From Branchiostoma lanceolatum (Eukaryota > Chordata > Leptocardii > Amphioxiformes > Branchiostomatidae): 64,000 nucleotides of DNA. Shown in pieces: positions 43,246 through 55,047 of this stretch. The notes beneath the pieces are model-generated. The model did no database searches. It was given only the letters and a program-made list of their open reading frames with translations, and was not told where the DNA came from. The stretch is from the NCBI RefSeq assembly GCF_035083965.1, contig NC_089722.1, forward strand, positions 43,276,697 to 43,340,696. The letters are read 5' to 3'. Each line of letters opens with the position of its first letter. Positions within the stretch are counted from its first letter, which is position 1. Made by a program: the position numbers and the translations under genes.

Positions 43246-43251
43246 AATAAA
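43246..43251 (+). terminator. Polyadenylation signal AATAAA
   Basis: AATAAA about 200 bp after the stop of the 261-residue gene, with a second copy near 43272. Sequence-only call. Confidence 0.6.
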
Positions 43252-43379
43252 CTTATTACATCATGGTTGTGAATAAAGAACCTTGTTATCCAGTGATTTG
43301 AACTTCTCGTTACATGGTTTTCTTTGATTAAAATAATGAAGACATCCATCTTAGGCATTGATAAATCAACTTTGTTAGA

Positions 43380-43965
43380 AGGAAGGAGACAATACAATAT
43401 TCAACGGTTCAGCTTTTTATTAGAAAGTCTTTACCTTGAATGGCTAATAGATGTTAGATTCAACAATCTTATGAAATTCAATCCTTGAAAAAGCATAGAT
43501 TCACAATATTTCAGCCAATTAAAAGCACATTTCCTCTAATGCAGTGTATACATCAAGTAATATTATAAAAATACGATATCAAACAGCTACCTCCAATATT
43601 CATGTATATCAAAATGATATCATGATAGCAAACAGTTAATACCACATTCCAACTCAACCAGCGAATTACATGTCAAGCAATTCTATAACTTTACAGCAAA
43701 CAGTTACATCCCAAATGCTGGTTCAAACAGTACTTTTACGCAAATTTCAGTTCAAACAGTGAATTATACATTGGTATTAATCATAACAGTAAACAGTTAG
43801 ATGCCATATTCATGGGCATCTAACAATTATACCAGTCCAAACAATAGTAATGGATACAATTTATCAGCACCACAATCCAAGGACAGTTTCTGCCTAATTA
43901 GAATATTTCATATCAGTCAATTTTCCAGCCAAACCACATATCAGGTGATACTTTTGTAGCAGACA
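43380..43965. other. AT-rich region with diverged CAAACAGT repeats
   Basis: Recurring (g/t)caaacagt(t/g)a motifs at irregular intervals of about 60-100 bp, perhaps an old minisatellite continuous with the array that follows. No coding. Confidence 0.45.
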
Positions 43966-43969
43966 TCCA

Positions 43970-44290
43970 AATCAACACCACGGGTCCAACCCAACCAGCC
44001 ATCATGGTTAAAGGTATCGGCTCCCTTTCTGGAACTTACGCTCGTGATGTATGTGACCTAGGTTTGTGACACGACACTGTGAACCAAAATCAACACCACG
44101 GGTCCAACCCAACCAGCCATCATGGTTAAAGGTATCGGCTCCCTTTTTGGAACTTACGCTCGTGATGTATGTGACCTAGGTTTGTGACACGACACTGTGA
44201 ACCAAAATCAACACCACGGGTCCAACCCAACCAGCCATCATGGTTAAAGGTATCGGCTCCCTTTTTGGAACTTACGCTCGTGATGTAAGT
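43970..44290. repeat. 118 bp tandem repeat, 2.7 copies
   Basis: Units start at about 43973, 44091 and 44209 (CAACACCACGGGTCCAACCC...) and differ by single bases; the last is cut off after gctcgtgatgta. Confidence 0.95.
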
Positions 44291-44454
44291 AAGAGAAATA
44301 GATGAATGTGGCTGCTGCGACTAAGTATTTAGATTTCACAATCTAACTTAGTTTACACCTTCAATGTGACTCAACTAGATCAACTGTTTCAAGCAGGAAT
44401 CAACATGTCATTCAATTCATACACAGTGTCATGACTACTGAGGTAGGGATGTGT

Positions 44455-44725
44455 GTACCTTAACGTAATATCAGGTACAGGAATCTATTACAGAGGCGTA
44501 GGTACAGGTCAGAACATGTGCTCTTCAATGACGATAGAAACATTAATTACTGTCATGTAAATACAGAAATATAGGTGGTGGTTTTATGTTCAAACAGATC
44601 AGTACAAGCCTGTGCCCTAAACCACAATGATTTTGGCCTTGGGCTTCACAGAGTTAAATATTTGGCTATGTGGTAGGATTTATATAGGTACAGTACCCGG
44701 TACATCAAGATCCAGTATTTTCGGA
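44455..44725. mobile_element. Diverged relative of the outer hAT-like element
   Basis: Shares several blocks in order with 9393-10202: taacgtaatatcaggtacag, then ggtacagtacc(c)ggtac and tca(t/a)gatcc near the other end. Shorter, without clear terminal repeats or target duplication. Confidence 0.5.
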
Positions 44726-45267
44726 CTGCGCAGAAGATCACTTTGACTTGAAATGTCTCAAATAGGCACATACAAGTATGCCAGGTATGTGATGACAATC
44801 ATTTGCAGATATGGTTGTTTGGAAAAGTCTGCAGAATTAGGGGAGCAGGATTCAAAGAAAAAAAGACCAGCATCCCTCTCAATCTTGTGTGTGTTCATTT
44901 TACACAAAGATAGTAAACTAGATCCAAAGGATCTTTGAAAATCACATTTGAAAATGATAATTGAAAATTATTCTAAAAAGAACTTTGTATCCTATACTGG
45001 TCAGGTATGCTGCAAACATATACTACATGCACCTAGCATTTCCAGCCCTGTGGTCCTTGTACCACCACCTTGTAGGGGTAAAGTAGGTTTCCAGTTGCAC
45101 CTGTAACAAAAGAAAAAAAACTAAGGAGGCACACTTGCCTCCTGTTAACAAGCTGACCACTACTGTGGTCACATCATTGTTGAGCAAATATACAAATTGA
45201 AACAATGCCCGGATATCATTGAATGCTCGTCAATATTGTTAACTGTATTTGATAAATCAATTACACA

Positions 45268-48200
45268 CTACTGAGACTGAAGTGCAATTACCAAGCGCTC
45301 TCGCAACTCCTTGACATTCCCGCTGGTTGGTAACTTCCGGCTCTTCAGTTCTGCTACTACTGCAGCCTTCTTCATTGTAAATGGGTTGATACTTACCTTG
45401 GCTGTGCTCAGGAGGCATGCCATGTCTGGTGTCAGTTCACCCTCTCTAGCACAGGCAACAACTTCCAGAGCACCAACACAAAAAGAACAGAGAGTTACCT
45501 GCAACTCAGGATCCTCCACTGCAAGCTGTTCCTCCCCAATCTCTCTTCCACAGTCACAATAGCCAGGAGTCCCAACATGACTGGGAACTCGGCAGTTGAA
45601 GTGTGGATTGTAGCGAGACGGGGAGGGGCTGTGCTCCTCTAGCCAGAAGGCCCGCATATACTCCATGTGAAAGATCTGGTGGAATTTGTTCAACTCACCT
45701 TCTTCCTTAGAGCGGTTGGTGAGTTTGAGGTCGCTCTTAATCGCTGCGTTCTTGGCTTCCTTTCCCTGCATAGAGACAACTCCATAGCCTGCTCCATACT
45801 CGTCATAGAGCTTCCTGGCATAGTATGGAATGGCCTTAGCCATTGTCCAAACAGTCAGGTTTCCACTCTCGGGTAGGAACAGGCAATGCAGGTTGTAGTA
45901 AAGCTCAAGGCAACTCTCCAGTTTGTTCAGCTCTGCCTCATCTGTTGTCACCTTGTTGAACAAGGCTCCAGCATCCCGCAGGGCATGGGCCGCTGTACCC
46001 AAAGCATACAACCTGACTCTACTTGCCTTGTCCTCGTTGGGAATCACAAGCGCATCAACAAGGCGGTAGGAATACTTTGCCAGTTTGATGCCATGCTCTC
46101 CAATCAGCCGAAAGGAGCTTAGCCTTGTGTGGCGGGTTGCAACGTTGGCATCATGTTCCAGGATCTTCCCTGCGACAGCCTTCATGTTCAAACCAAGCAA
46201 AGGAGGGCACTTACCTTGGTCAGTATTAACCTGAGAAGACTCAAGTCTTCTTTTCAGGTTATCACTTTGAGATGAAATCTCTTCAACATGGCGAACTCTG
46301 TCTCCAGCGGCCTCATGTGAAGGATACTTACCCTCATACTTACCTTGAGCAGGCCCTTTCCTTGCTTTCGGCAAGAAAACAGGCGCTGCCAACACCTCGC
46401 AGAACTCTTTCACGCGGTCACGCCTCACCGCTTCCTGGTACAGGGTATTCAGGAACTGAGACCAGCTATTATATCTGCCGCATGCCGTTGGCTGCCATGA
46501 ACTCATTCCGCTTTTTACGGCGTTCAGACTCCGACAGACAACTTGGCAGCGAGTTCATGTACTCGGTCAGCTTGAGCAGGTGAGCCTCACGCTGCTCCAT
46601 GGTCCAGGGATGCCAGGTCACGCCAATCTTACCACCCACAATGAACATATCGGTTTTAGTGACATTTGCCCAAGGTGAGGGATAAGTGGCAGACGCTGAG
46701 GTTTCGCCGAGTGCAGTGGCAACCCACGACTCGTCTCCACCAGCCCTGAACTCAAACGTACACAACTTACCTGCTATGGTGTGGGGCCTAGCCTCCAGCA
46801 GTTTCATCTGGAAACCGTGCTCTCCCCAGAGTTCCATGAAGATAGGAGCCTTCTCTGAGTCATTGACAATATGAAGGTTATATTGATACTTACTGCTTCT
46901 CACCCTGCCGTTGAAGTTCCAGCATGACAGTGTGCCCACTGACATGCTGGCCTCTTTAGTCTCTGGGGTCCCATCATCGGCAAAACAGAATATAAAGTGG
47001 TTTTCCTTACCTTTAAACCATCGCAGTTCCTCATACAGATGTGACACGGAGAGGTGGAGGTCCACAATCATGTAGACCAGCGACACCAGAGGACGTGTCG
47101 CACCCACATGTCCTGGCACTGGATGGATGTGGCCTATGTCTATGGCCTTTGTCATCTCCTGAAGTTTGGAATTTGATACTAACCTTGGCTGTCGAAACTT
47201 GACGCCATCGATGTAACTGTGCCGTGGAACATACACTTTCTTTGTGGGGTCAAACACAGACGACAAAGTTTTACATTGAAACTGATACTTACGGCGGCTG
47301 AGCTGGCCATTGATTTTGGCAGCAAGTGATGTCTCCAAATGTTCTTCTGAGGCTTCATACTTTTTAGTTAGAGAGTTGAACTTAAGTTGCCAATACTTAC
47401 CTTTCTTGTACGATGACATCATCTTGTCAATCTGCTCAAAGGGTGCGAGGTCAACCATGACCCCAAAAGCAGCCACTGCTGCACCGTCTTCCCCTCCATT
47501 TATACTTACCAAGCAGTCTTTGGAGAGATTCCTTCTCCGATACCACGTCTCACCTTTGCTCTCCATCATACTTACTGTGGTAGGGTTGTCGCTCACCTTG
47601 GTCCTCGCAAACCCTTTCTGGTCCAGTATCTTGCTCCACTTCTTATCCATCTCAACTATCTCCCTCTCCCTTGCATTCAGTGCCTCCATTTTACCACAAA
47701 TATATGCATGTTCTTCCCTTAACTGTACACGCTGGCAAGCCATTCTTACCGACTCTTGGTGCCAGACCACGGCCTTCTGCTTTAACCTCTCAACTTCAGC
47801 CTCAAGCCTCTGAATCTCCAGTCTCTTCTCAGAGACCTCATCGACTTCTACCCTCCTTCTCTTCGGTTGACTGATGGTGGCGTCATCACCATCAGTTGCT
47901 GTTGCTGTATTACTAGGAGTGGCGACAGTAAGATTGCCAGGGCACTCAGTAGACCGCTGGCTCCTAAGAAAAAAAAAAAGTTATGTTAGTTTAACAATTA
48001 TACATTGTTGGCTGTTATGATTACCTCTTTTATCACATGAACATTGTGCATTAGAAATGCTCTCAAAGTCCCAGCCTAAGTATTGGTTGATGGCTTTTAA
48101 GAAATTATAGACACATTTCATCCCCTAAAGAATGTTCCTTAGATTGCTCTGCCCACAGTTCTTGTACACTGTGTATAGTGGTTGATTTATTCAATACTTT

Positions 48201-49272
48201 TTGCACATTTCCATCAAGGATTGGACAAAAAGGAACTTGGTTTCATTTGTAACCTAGCTTACTCGACACAAAGTTTTACAATAATCCATAATATCTGTTA
48301 CCATGCTGTAGCCAAATACTGTAAATCCTTTTGAGGAAAAAAGCCAAGCTCTAACATTCATCACCATTAATGGATGTATCATGTTATGCCTGCATATATT
48401 ATAAACAATAACTTGACTATAAACAATGCATTCAACAAAAACAAAAAAATAGGTAGGTATGCTGACAAAGAAGCTGATCTTTAAACCTAAAATCGCTCTT
48501 TTGGACATTTCTTTGAAAACAAGCCTTCGTCTTTTGTTAGCTTCAGACAGGAAGATTAGTTTTCCAGACAAAATATGTGTATTCCCTGGACATTCCTTTG
48601 TCTAACAAGCATCTCTGGCAATTTCTCTGTTTTTTCTTTACATTTCAATAAAAAGGAGCCTGGTCTATTGTAAACTGCAGACAGCTAGATTTGTTTTCCA
48701 GACAAAAAATGTGTATTTCCTGTGCAATCCTTTGTCCAAAAGAATCTCTGGCTATAATGTGTCCGAGAAAAAGATGGACACAGCCCTAGGCCTTGATCAT
48801 GTACATGAAATAAACTTACAATCTCTGGCGTTCCACAGCAGGCTGGATTCGTTCCGCATCTGGCTGTTGGTGTTGGATCCGTTCCACATGTTGCAATTGA
48901 TGTTGGATGTTGTTGGGGGCCTTGAGCCAAAACTTTTGGTGCTCTGAAAGTGCCCGATTGCTGTCGCATCTGCCTGTGTGGCCCTTAGGCTTGGAGCAGG
49001 GCCTGTGCTTTTTATAGCAAAACTCAAACCTGCAATGCAATGTAATATATCATTGTAATGTCAGCATTTAAATTTCAAGTCTAATTTGAGAAAATTGAAA
49101 ATCTAGATTGTTTTGATTAAATTTCTTAATCACTTAAAGTTAAACTTTAAATATCATCAGAGAGCTAAACTTTTCAGTGTACAAGATGATATAAAATGTA
49201 GATAAAATCTGCCATTGATTTGAAAACTTAAACCCACCGTTTCTCAGTCCCAGCCACAGGTTCCCTTTCCAT
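45268..49272 (-). CDS. Multi-domain transposase-like protein with C2HC motif, coiled coil and SAP domain (frame break)
   Basis: Coding exons on the minus strand: 49272-49238 (MEREPVAGTEKR), 49029-48820 and 47963-45268; the junctions join codons exactly (CG|G and TT|G), with donors GTGGGT and GTAAGT. Order of features: a C-X6-C-X5-H-X3-C motif (FCYKKHRPCSKPKGHTGRC), a basic patch (QPKRRR), a long coiled coil (EIQRLEAEVERLKQK), then a globular core with FADDGTPETK, VNDSEKAP, CTFEFRAGGDES and, later, SMQGKEAKN, and a C-terminal SAP-like DNA-binding motif (AAVVAELKSRKLPTSGNVKE). The D...D...E order and G-G-D-E element resemble RNase-H-fold DDE recombinases such as Transib/RAG1; this is inference. 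The frame breaks near 46469-46506: frame one ends MAANGMRQI and the rest continues in the next frame, so there is either an unseen intron, a frameshift or a disabling indel. Frame one alone gives 579 residues. Confidence 0.6.
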
Positions 49273-50173
49273 CGTATCATCCAGGAGCAGGAACTATATC
49301 CGTCGGGATTCCACCAAATACCTGCATAATATCAATAAGTGAGATTCACTTTAACCCAAGCCACATAATATCTTCTGTGATTTTATTAATAAAGGTAAGT
49401 CGTACTAAGTCCATATCCATAACTAAACTACCTATTTCTTGCGCCAAAAATAGTTACTCCAGCAGCCGGATAAAATTTTGGGGGGATAATTTTATACAAA
49501 TTATGTAGGATGCCTGCCGGCTATCTGAAATATTTCATACTTTGTTAAAGCTAGCCCTTTGTTCTCCACAAAGTCAGAATCTTACATGAATGTCAGTTCG
49601 TCTGTATTAAAAACTATTATGCAATTGTACGTCTAACCCTTATACGTGTTGTTAATACTTTTTGGATCTTTGATCTGGAGCACTAGATCAGTTGGTAAAA
49701 CGTTGTTCAAATGGGACTTAGTTTGGTTAGTTTTGACACAATTAGATCCCCTTAGGGACATTGTAGGATTATTCTTAACTCTGGAATCTTAAACATCGTA
49801 CACATGTAGTTACAAGAGCAAACATTACAGTTGAAACACGTTTCAAACATATCTACAACTTTACAATCAATACCACAATATCATTACTAACATTAGCATC
49901 ATAGTCAGAATCCTGAACAAACAGCTGACACCTAAAATTCAGGAGCACAAGCTAAATATGGTGTGATAATTTAGTGTAGGATCTAAAGGCTAAAAGCAAC
50001 AACAACAAAAAAGTTCCTTTGGTTCGTAAGCAATATGATTGAATTAATTTCTTTTTTAATCATCATATAATAAATGGTATATAGCTTGTTCGCAGGAGAT
50101 TAAAAAAAAACTTTCATCGGTTTAAAACTATCTCAAAACAAGGACTCCTTGCTCAAAAGGATACTTTAGTACC
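47964..50173. other. Introns of the transposase-like gene
   Basis: Apart from the short exons at 48820-49029 and 49238-49321, this is AT-rich intron DNA. A small local duplication of about 120 bp (ttttccagacaaaa(a)tgtgtatt...) occurs at 48560-48610 and 48690-48740. No other gene seen. Confidence 0.55.
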
Positions 50174-50443
50174 TACCCTGGAATCCAGAGCATTAATACC
50201 GAGCGACCTTCACCGGCCCGCGCCCGGAGCTTCCTCGGGACCTATCCTCCCCCTGGCCCGACAACGTACCCCGCCCCACTTCCCGCTAGCCAACACAAGA
50301 TCCGCTCTGGTATTATATTACCGGCTGCGGATCTTGTTTGGTTAGCGGGAAGTGGGGCGGGGTAGATCTTCGGGGGAGCGGAAGGATAGGCCCCGAGGAA
50401 GGTCCGGGCGCGGGCCGGTACATATGCTCTGGATTCCAGGGTA
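50174..50443. mobile_element. 270 bp fold-back DNA element with 9 bp target duplication
   Basis: Terminal inverted repeats TACCCTGGAATCCAGAGCAT / ATGCTCTGGATTCCAGGGTA, exact over 20 bp, with an exact 9 bp duplication TTTAGTACC (50165-50173 and 50444-50452). Most of the interior is inverted, GC-rich (cgcgggccggt, gcgggaagtggggcggggta) and folds on itself. It sits in the first intron of the transposase-like gene. Confidence 0.92.
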
Positions 50444-50602
50444 TTTAGTACCTGGTCTTGTGACAAAAACATGTTTGGGATAAGAATTCAAGCTATAATC
50501 TGCAGACACGACACTAGACATCAAGCTACTACTACTAGTAGTGATGTCCACGTATCTACGTAAAAAATCATTACACATAATCTAAAGCCATGATCAACTT
50601 AC

Positions 50603-50820
50603 CGTATATGTAGGATGGTGGCAAAATGTCGAAGTACCAGTTTCTGTTGGTCCCAGCCGCTTCACACGCTGAACTGAATACAACTGGACGGAATTGAAAA
50701 TGGCGCGGTCTGCCAAGTAACAATGGCGCGATTTGCATGAAAGCGGCATCGAAAACAATGGGGCGCTAATAAGGCTCTGTGATCCAGGCCGACAGAACTC
50801 ATTATAACTCGACAACATGT
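50603..50820 (-). other. Probable 5' UTR exon and promoter of the transposase-like gene
   Basis: A strong donor (ACG|GTAAGTT) at 50603 with GC-richer DNA to about 50820, followed on the minus strand by the exon whose acceptor is at 49321 (ttatgcag). Several ATGGCGCG motifs lie upstream. The exact start is not visible. Confidence 0.5.
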
Positions 50821-50829
50821 TCTCAGCCC

Positions 50830-52284
50830 CGCGTGGAAACTATAACATAAGGGTAATACTTATATATTGGTCTATATCTTCAGAATTTACAGTAAACTTT
50901 TTTTAAAAACACCACCACCCAAAAGAACAGCCCATCGCCGCCATCTTGGCTTATTTGCATGTCGTCTGGATTCGGCGATTTGGAACTATGGGAGAAAACG
51001 TACCGCAAAATTGTCCATATGAGTTAAAATTGCAAAGACATCAAAAATATTCCATTCTGACCGAATTCAAGGACCAACATTGAATTAATATAGGCTTCAA
51101 TCGATGTTTGATACATATATCTAAGAAAGTTGACTGTGTTAAAGGTCAAAGTTTATTAACCGGAGGTGACTCGTAATGCGTCCAGGGACGCGGGAATTTT
51201 TCTTGGTCATATCCTACTCTCTACACATTCTTAAAGCCAATAGATATTAGTTTTAACTGTTTATTTTTGTTTTATATTGTAACCATCGGATCTAGCATTA
51301 AACTGAGGGGTATTTATATAATTTCTATCCGCTGCCGCGTGGGCTCTGTCGCCCAGCGGGTGGGTGGAGTACAGAACAATAGGCTCTGAGAACAAACAGC
51401 TAGTGTTTAGACCATCGTGATTGCAACTATTCTAGGAATTGTACAGGCATGTGTCCATAGGCATATTAAGACAATAAGAATGTTAGAAATGTTAGTCAGA
51501 CAGAAAGCCTCCCTCGGGACATTCCTCCTAGATAACCTAGACAGGAAGCTACATCTGTCTACCAGATGTGCCAGGCTTATGTATACATGACCCATTTAAG
51601 ACCTCAGCTCTACAGTAATATTGCTCTTTTCTAAAACAATGTGTGTCTGTTACAATGTTTTTAGACGCCCTAATGCTGGTCCTTACAACTGTAAGATTTA
51701 ATGTCTTTCTTCGGGGAACAGGTCATAACTGCACAAACTCTGTACTGATAACGATTGTGCACACGCTGCTTCAGTTACCTTTACAAGCAGATTAATTAAA
51801 GGGCATTAACCACATTCATGACATTGGGAACATGTCCAAGCCAGATCGATCAATGAAAAATTTCACTGTCGCAAGGAAATCTAGCAAGCCAGTTGTACTA
51901 GTACTAGATGATTATCCTGCTGATAAGATGCCACTTTCTTGTGCACTTTCCATCCTGGCATTCCATCATGGGATTCCATCCTTAGCTAACATCCCTGGCC
52001 ATTCACGCTCTAGAGGACTTAGTTCTATAGTTCAGGGAACATAAGTGTACAAACTGTTGCATGGTGTATGCTGTGTCTGTTGGTAAGTGGACTATGATGT
52101 TAGAATTTGTGTAGATTTGGCCTAACATGTTGTTCATGTAAACAGCAGTCCTATCAGAGTAGAATAGCCATTTTGTATGGTGGGAACCCGGTCCGTGGGC
52201 TGTTTTCAGTTGTCATGATCAGGCTGTGATGAAATCGATGTTCGTTCTGGCAGTGGGATGTGTCTGGTAGAATCTAGTGGAACT
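50830..52284. other. Region without a supported gene
   Basis: Mixed-composition intergenic DNA. One stretch (51411-51590) is listed separately as a possible exon. The small frame at 51832-52044 has no family features and I do not call it. Confidence 0.5.
51411..51590 (+). other. Possible terminal exon fragment, unsupported
   Basis: After an acceptor-like ctagtgtttag the plus strand is open for 59 codons: TIVIATILGIVQACV, which looks like a membrane segment, then a basic tail (RHIKTIRMLEMLVRQK). No upstream partner exon was found, so it may be chance or a relic. Confidence 0.2.
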
Positions 52285-52325
52285 GTCGCTGTCTGTGTGT
52301 GTGCGTGTCTGTCTGTGTGTGTATT
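52285..52325. repeat. (GT)n / (GTCT)n microsatellite
   Basis: Imperfect GT and GTCT units (ctgtctgtgtgtgtgcgtgtctgtctgtgtgtgt). Simple sequence only. Confidence 0.85.
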
Positions 52326-52698
52326 TGTCCAGTAGAACAGGTACCCGTCAGCCCTTTTTGTTAGAAATCCTGCATGAACAGCACCACCTATCATTGTGCC
52401 CTAAGCAGGGTAAAGTAAAAATTAAAACAACAACCACCGTCGCCATGGCAATGTCTTTTTATCATTGCCAGTCTTGTTTACTTTTGTTTGTGTCTTTTTC
52501 TTTAGGATCCTTTATTGCTTTGTTCCCTTTTGATAACTCAAGATAGGACTGTTGAACACTGGACAATAATGTATTTCCATACATGCAGGGTGCAAAGCAG
52601 CGTAACCTCTGACCTTTTCTGAGGTCACCTGTGACGTTCCTGTGACGTTTGTTTATCCTGTGACGTTTGTTTGCGAGAGTTGATAAGTTCGGAGAGAA

Positions 52699-55047
52699 AT
52701 GTCGTCCAACCTGACAGAGGAGGCGTCGTTCCGAGAGCGTCCTGGCGGTCAAGCTGTGTCTCAGGTTAGACTGGAGTTTGTTTTAAATTCTGTGATAAAA
52801 TGTGGTGTTGGTGCCGAGATGAGGGGGGGGGGGGCGATAAAACTGTAAAATCTACTCCCAGCCATGACGATGTCAGTACGTAAGCGGGCGCCCTCCATGT
52901 GCACAGCTGGTACTGTGGTAAAAGCTTTGCATCGGTCACATTCATGCTCTGACTGTCGGCCTGTTCAAGGTGCATTTGTACATATCATAGACGCAAGCAT
53001 GAAACTGTGTGTGTCCTTAGTGTAAAATTTATCAAAATTATAGATATCTACCTACCTGGTATCTGGAAGTTACTAAAACGGGTAGTTTCAGAATAGATTG
53101 TTCAACGTTAGCTTATTCTTTATTCACGACCAAAGTCTTAATCTATAGTATGCAGCATGTAAATTGACGGCAAATGTCGAGGTAAATTCAGTCCATATCG
53201 TCAATTCAACAGAATAAAAATGGCGACCATGCAAATATGATGCTATCCCAGCAGCCATTGCAGTTTGTTACGAAGTCTATTACGATTTTCCGTAAGTCGT
53301 AGGCCTAGCCATTTTATCAACGTTTCATACTAAGGCGACTAAATTCAATCAATCTTTATTGAGAAACCAACATTGCAGGCATGTCAGAGGACACATCTGA
53401 ATTTCATTAGATTCTCACAATTTAATAAGTACGTTAAAATAATATCATCACACAATGTGTATTTAGGGACTTATAGACAATAAAAAGTTTTCTTTAGCCG
53501 AACACAGACGAGTAAGGCGTACATGGGCCATAAACCAGGCTTTGCAAGTCCCTCAGAGCCCTCACGATGAACGTGAGTCTCTGTGCCTTTTGGTCTTACT
53601 GAGTGGAAGTTTGTATTGGGTTTTCCTGTTCCTCCGATCTTAGTCAGGCTTCTCTCTAGGTGGAAGGAACACATTACTTAGTATCCTTTGAAGTTCTCAG
53701 CGTGATGTGTGAAATTGTGCGTAACAGTAGCTTTCTTCATCGTCAGTGCTTTACGATCTTGTTTAGCTTCTTATTTTACTACGAGGTACGATAAGCAACA
53801 TACATGCACTATGTTTCAACTACTGCACCAGCAGAAAACAGTGGACTACTACTACTGTACTATTTGTTTGGTTGCATTGATATGGGTTTTGACATTTTGT
53901 TGTGTTGTGTTTTGTCTGTTTTGTTGTTTTTAAGCCTACGTTTCTCTTCTCTTCATAGATGGAAGAAGCAGCAGAAGATCGGCATGAACAGACAGAAGAG
54001 AAACAGGTTCGTCCAGAAACAGACCATGGAGGGACAAGGAAACAGCGCCTCGAGACTCACAGCCGTGAGGGACCACATCGATGTCGGGAATGCGTGTTCT
54101 CCACATCCAAGATGTCCGCCCTGAAACGTCACGTTAGGACGTCGCAGGCCGCGGGTAAGGGGGAACAAACAAAGGAAGATCACGTTGGTGAGAGACCATT
54201 TCAGTGCGCTGTCTGCGACTATTCCGCTGCACGAAAGGTGAACCTCAAACTTCACATCATGGCGAAACACAGTAACCACCGGCCGTACAAATGCCCACAG
54301 TGCGACTACTCTGCAGTCACCAAAGGCCAGTTAAAGGTTCATATGAGGTCACACACTGGTGAGAAACCATACCGCTGTGAGAGGTGTTCTTACTCTACTG
54401 CCATGAAGTGTAATTTGCAGCGTCACATGGCTACACACACTGGGGAGAAACCTTACCAATGTGGCATTTGTGATTTTTCTGCAGTACACATGTCTCACTT
54501 AAAGCGACACATGGCTAGACACACTGGTGAGAAACCTTACAAGTGTAAGGTATGTGATTATTCTGCAGCACAAATGTCCACTTTGAAGGACCACTTGGCT
54601 ACACACTCTGGAGAGAAACCTTACGAGTGCGAAGTTTGTGTTTATTCTACAGCAAAGATGTCCGATTTGAAGCGTCATATCGCTACCCACACTGGGGAGA
54701 AACCTCACAAGTGTAAACTTTGTAGTTATTCTGCACGTGACAAGTCTCGTTTGAGGAGGCACATGGCTACCCACACTGGGGAGAAACCTTACAGGTGTGA
54801 TGTTTGCGGTTATTCTGCAATTCAAAAGTCCGATTTGAAGAACCACATGGCTACCCACACTGGGGAGAAACTTTACAAGTGTGAGGTTTGTAGTTATTCC
54901 ACAGCACGAATGGCCGATTTTAAGCGTCACATGGCTACCCACACTGGTGAGAAACCTTACAAGTGTAACGTCTGTAGTTATTCTACAGGTGACAAGTCCA
55001 ATTTGAGGAAGCACATAAAGAAACACGCCGATAAAAAGCCATGTTAA
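52699..55047 (+). CDS. C2H2 zinc-finger protein, plus-strand subfamily, 11 fingers (2 exons)
   Basis: Exon 1 is 52699-52764 (22 codons, MSSNLTEEASFRERPGGQAV, donor CAG|GTTAGA); exon 2 is 53959-55047 (acceptor cttcatag), phase 0, total 384 residues. Exon 2 happens to begin with ATG (MEEAAEDRHEQTEEKQ), but the conserved exon 1 at the same relative place in the 29509 gene argues for the two-exon start. Eleven fingers; the first lacks its last ligand (RTSQ for RTSH), so ten are fully competent. Finger order differs from the 29509 gene: several are missing or shuffled, and the C-terminal GDKSNLRKH finger is kept. The intron is longer (1194 vs 560 bp) because of inserted material including a LINE-like tail. 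CRE-like TGACGTTTG motifs precede the ATG. Confidence 0.9.
53338..53690 (-). mobile_element. Probable LINE 3' fragment in the intron
   Basis: Present in this intron but not in the 29509 gene. The minus strand ends with a polyadenylation-like AATAAAG and ATTGATTGAATT tail, a common form for CR1/L2-like elements, and has a short open frame with no clear domain. Boundaries and class are uncertain. Confidence 0.4.

Noticed and set aside
51832..52044. Small plus-strand frame (MSKPDRSMKNFTVARK...)
   Set aside because: Short, with no family features or splice context; likely chance.
52277..52546. Frames across the GT/GTCT microsatellite
   Set aside because: Low-complexity translation of simple repeats.
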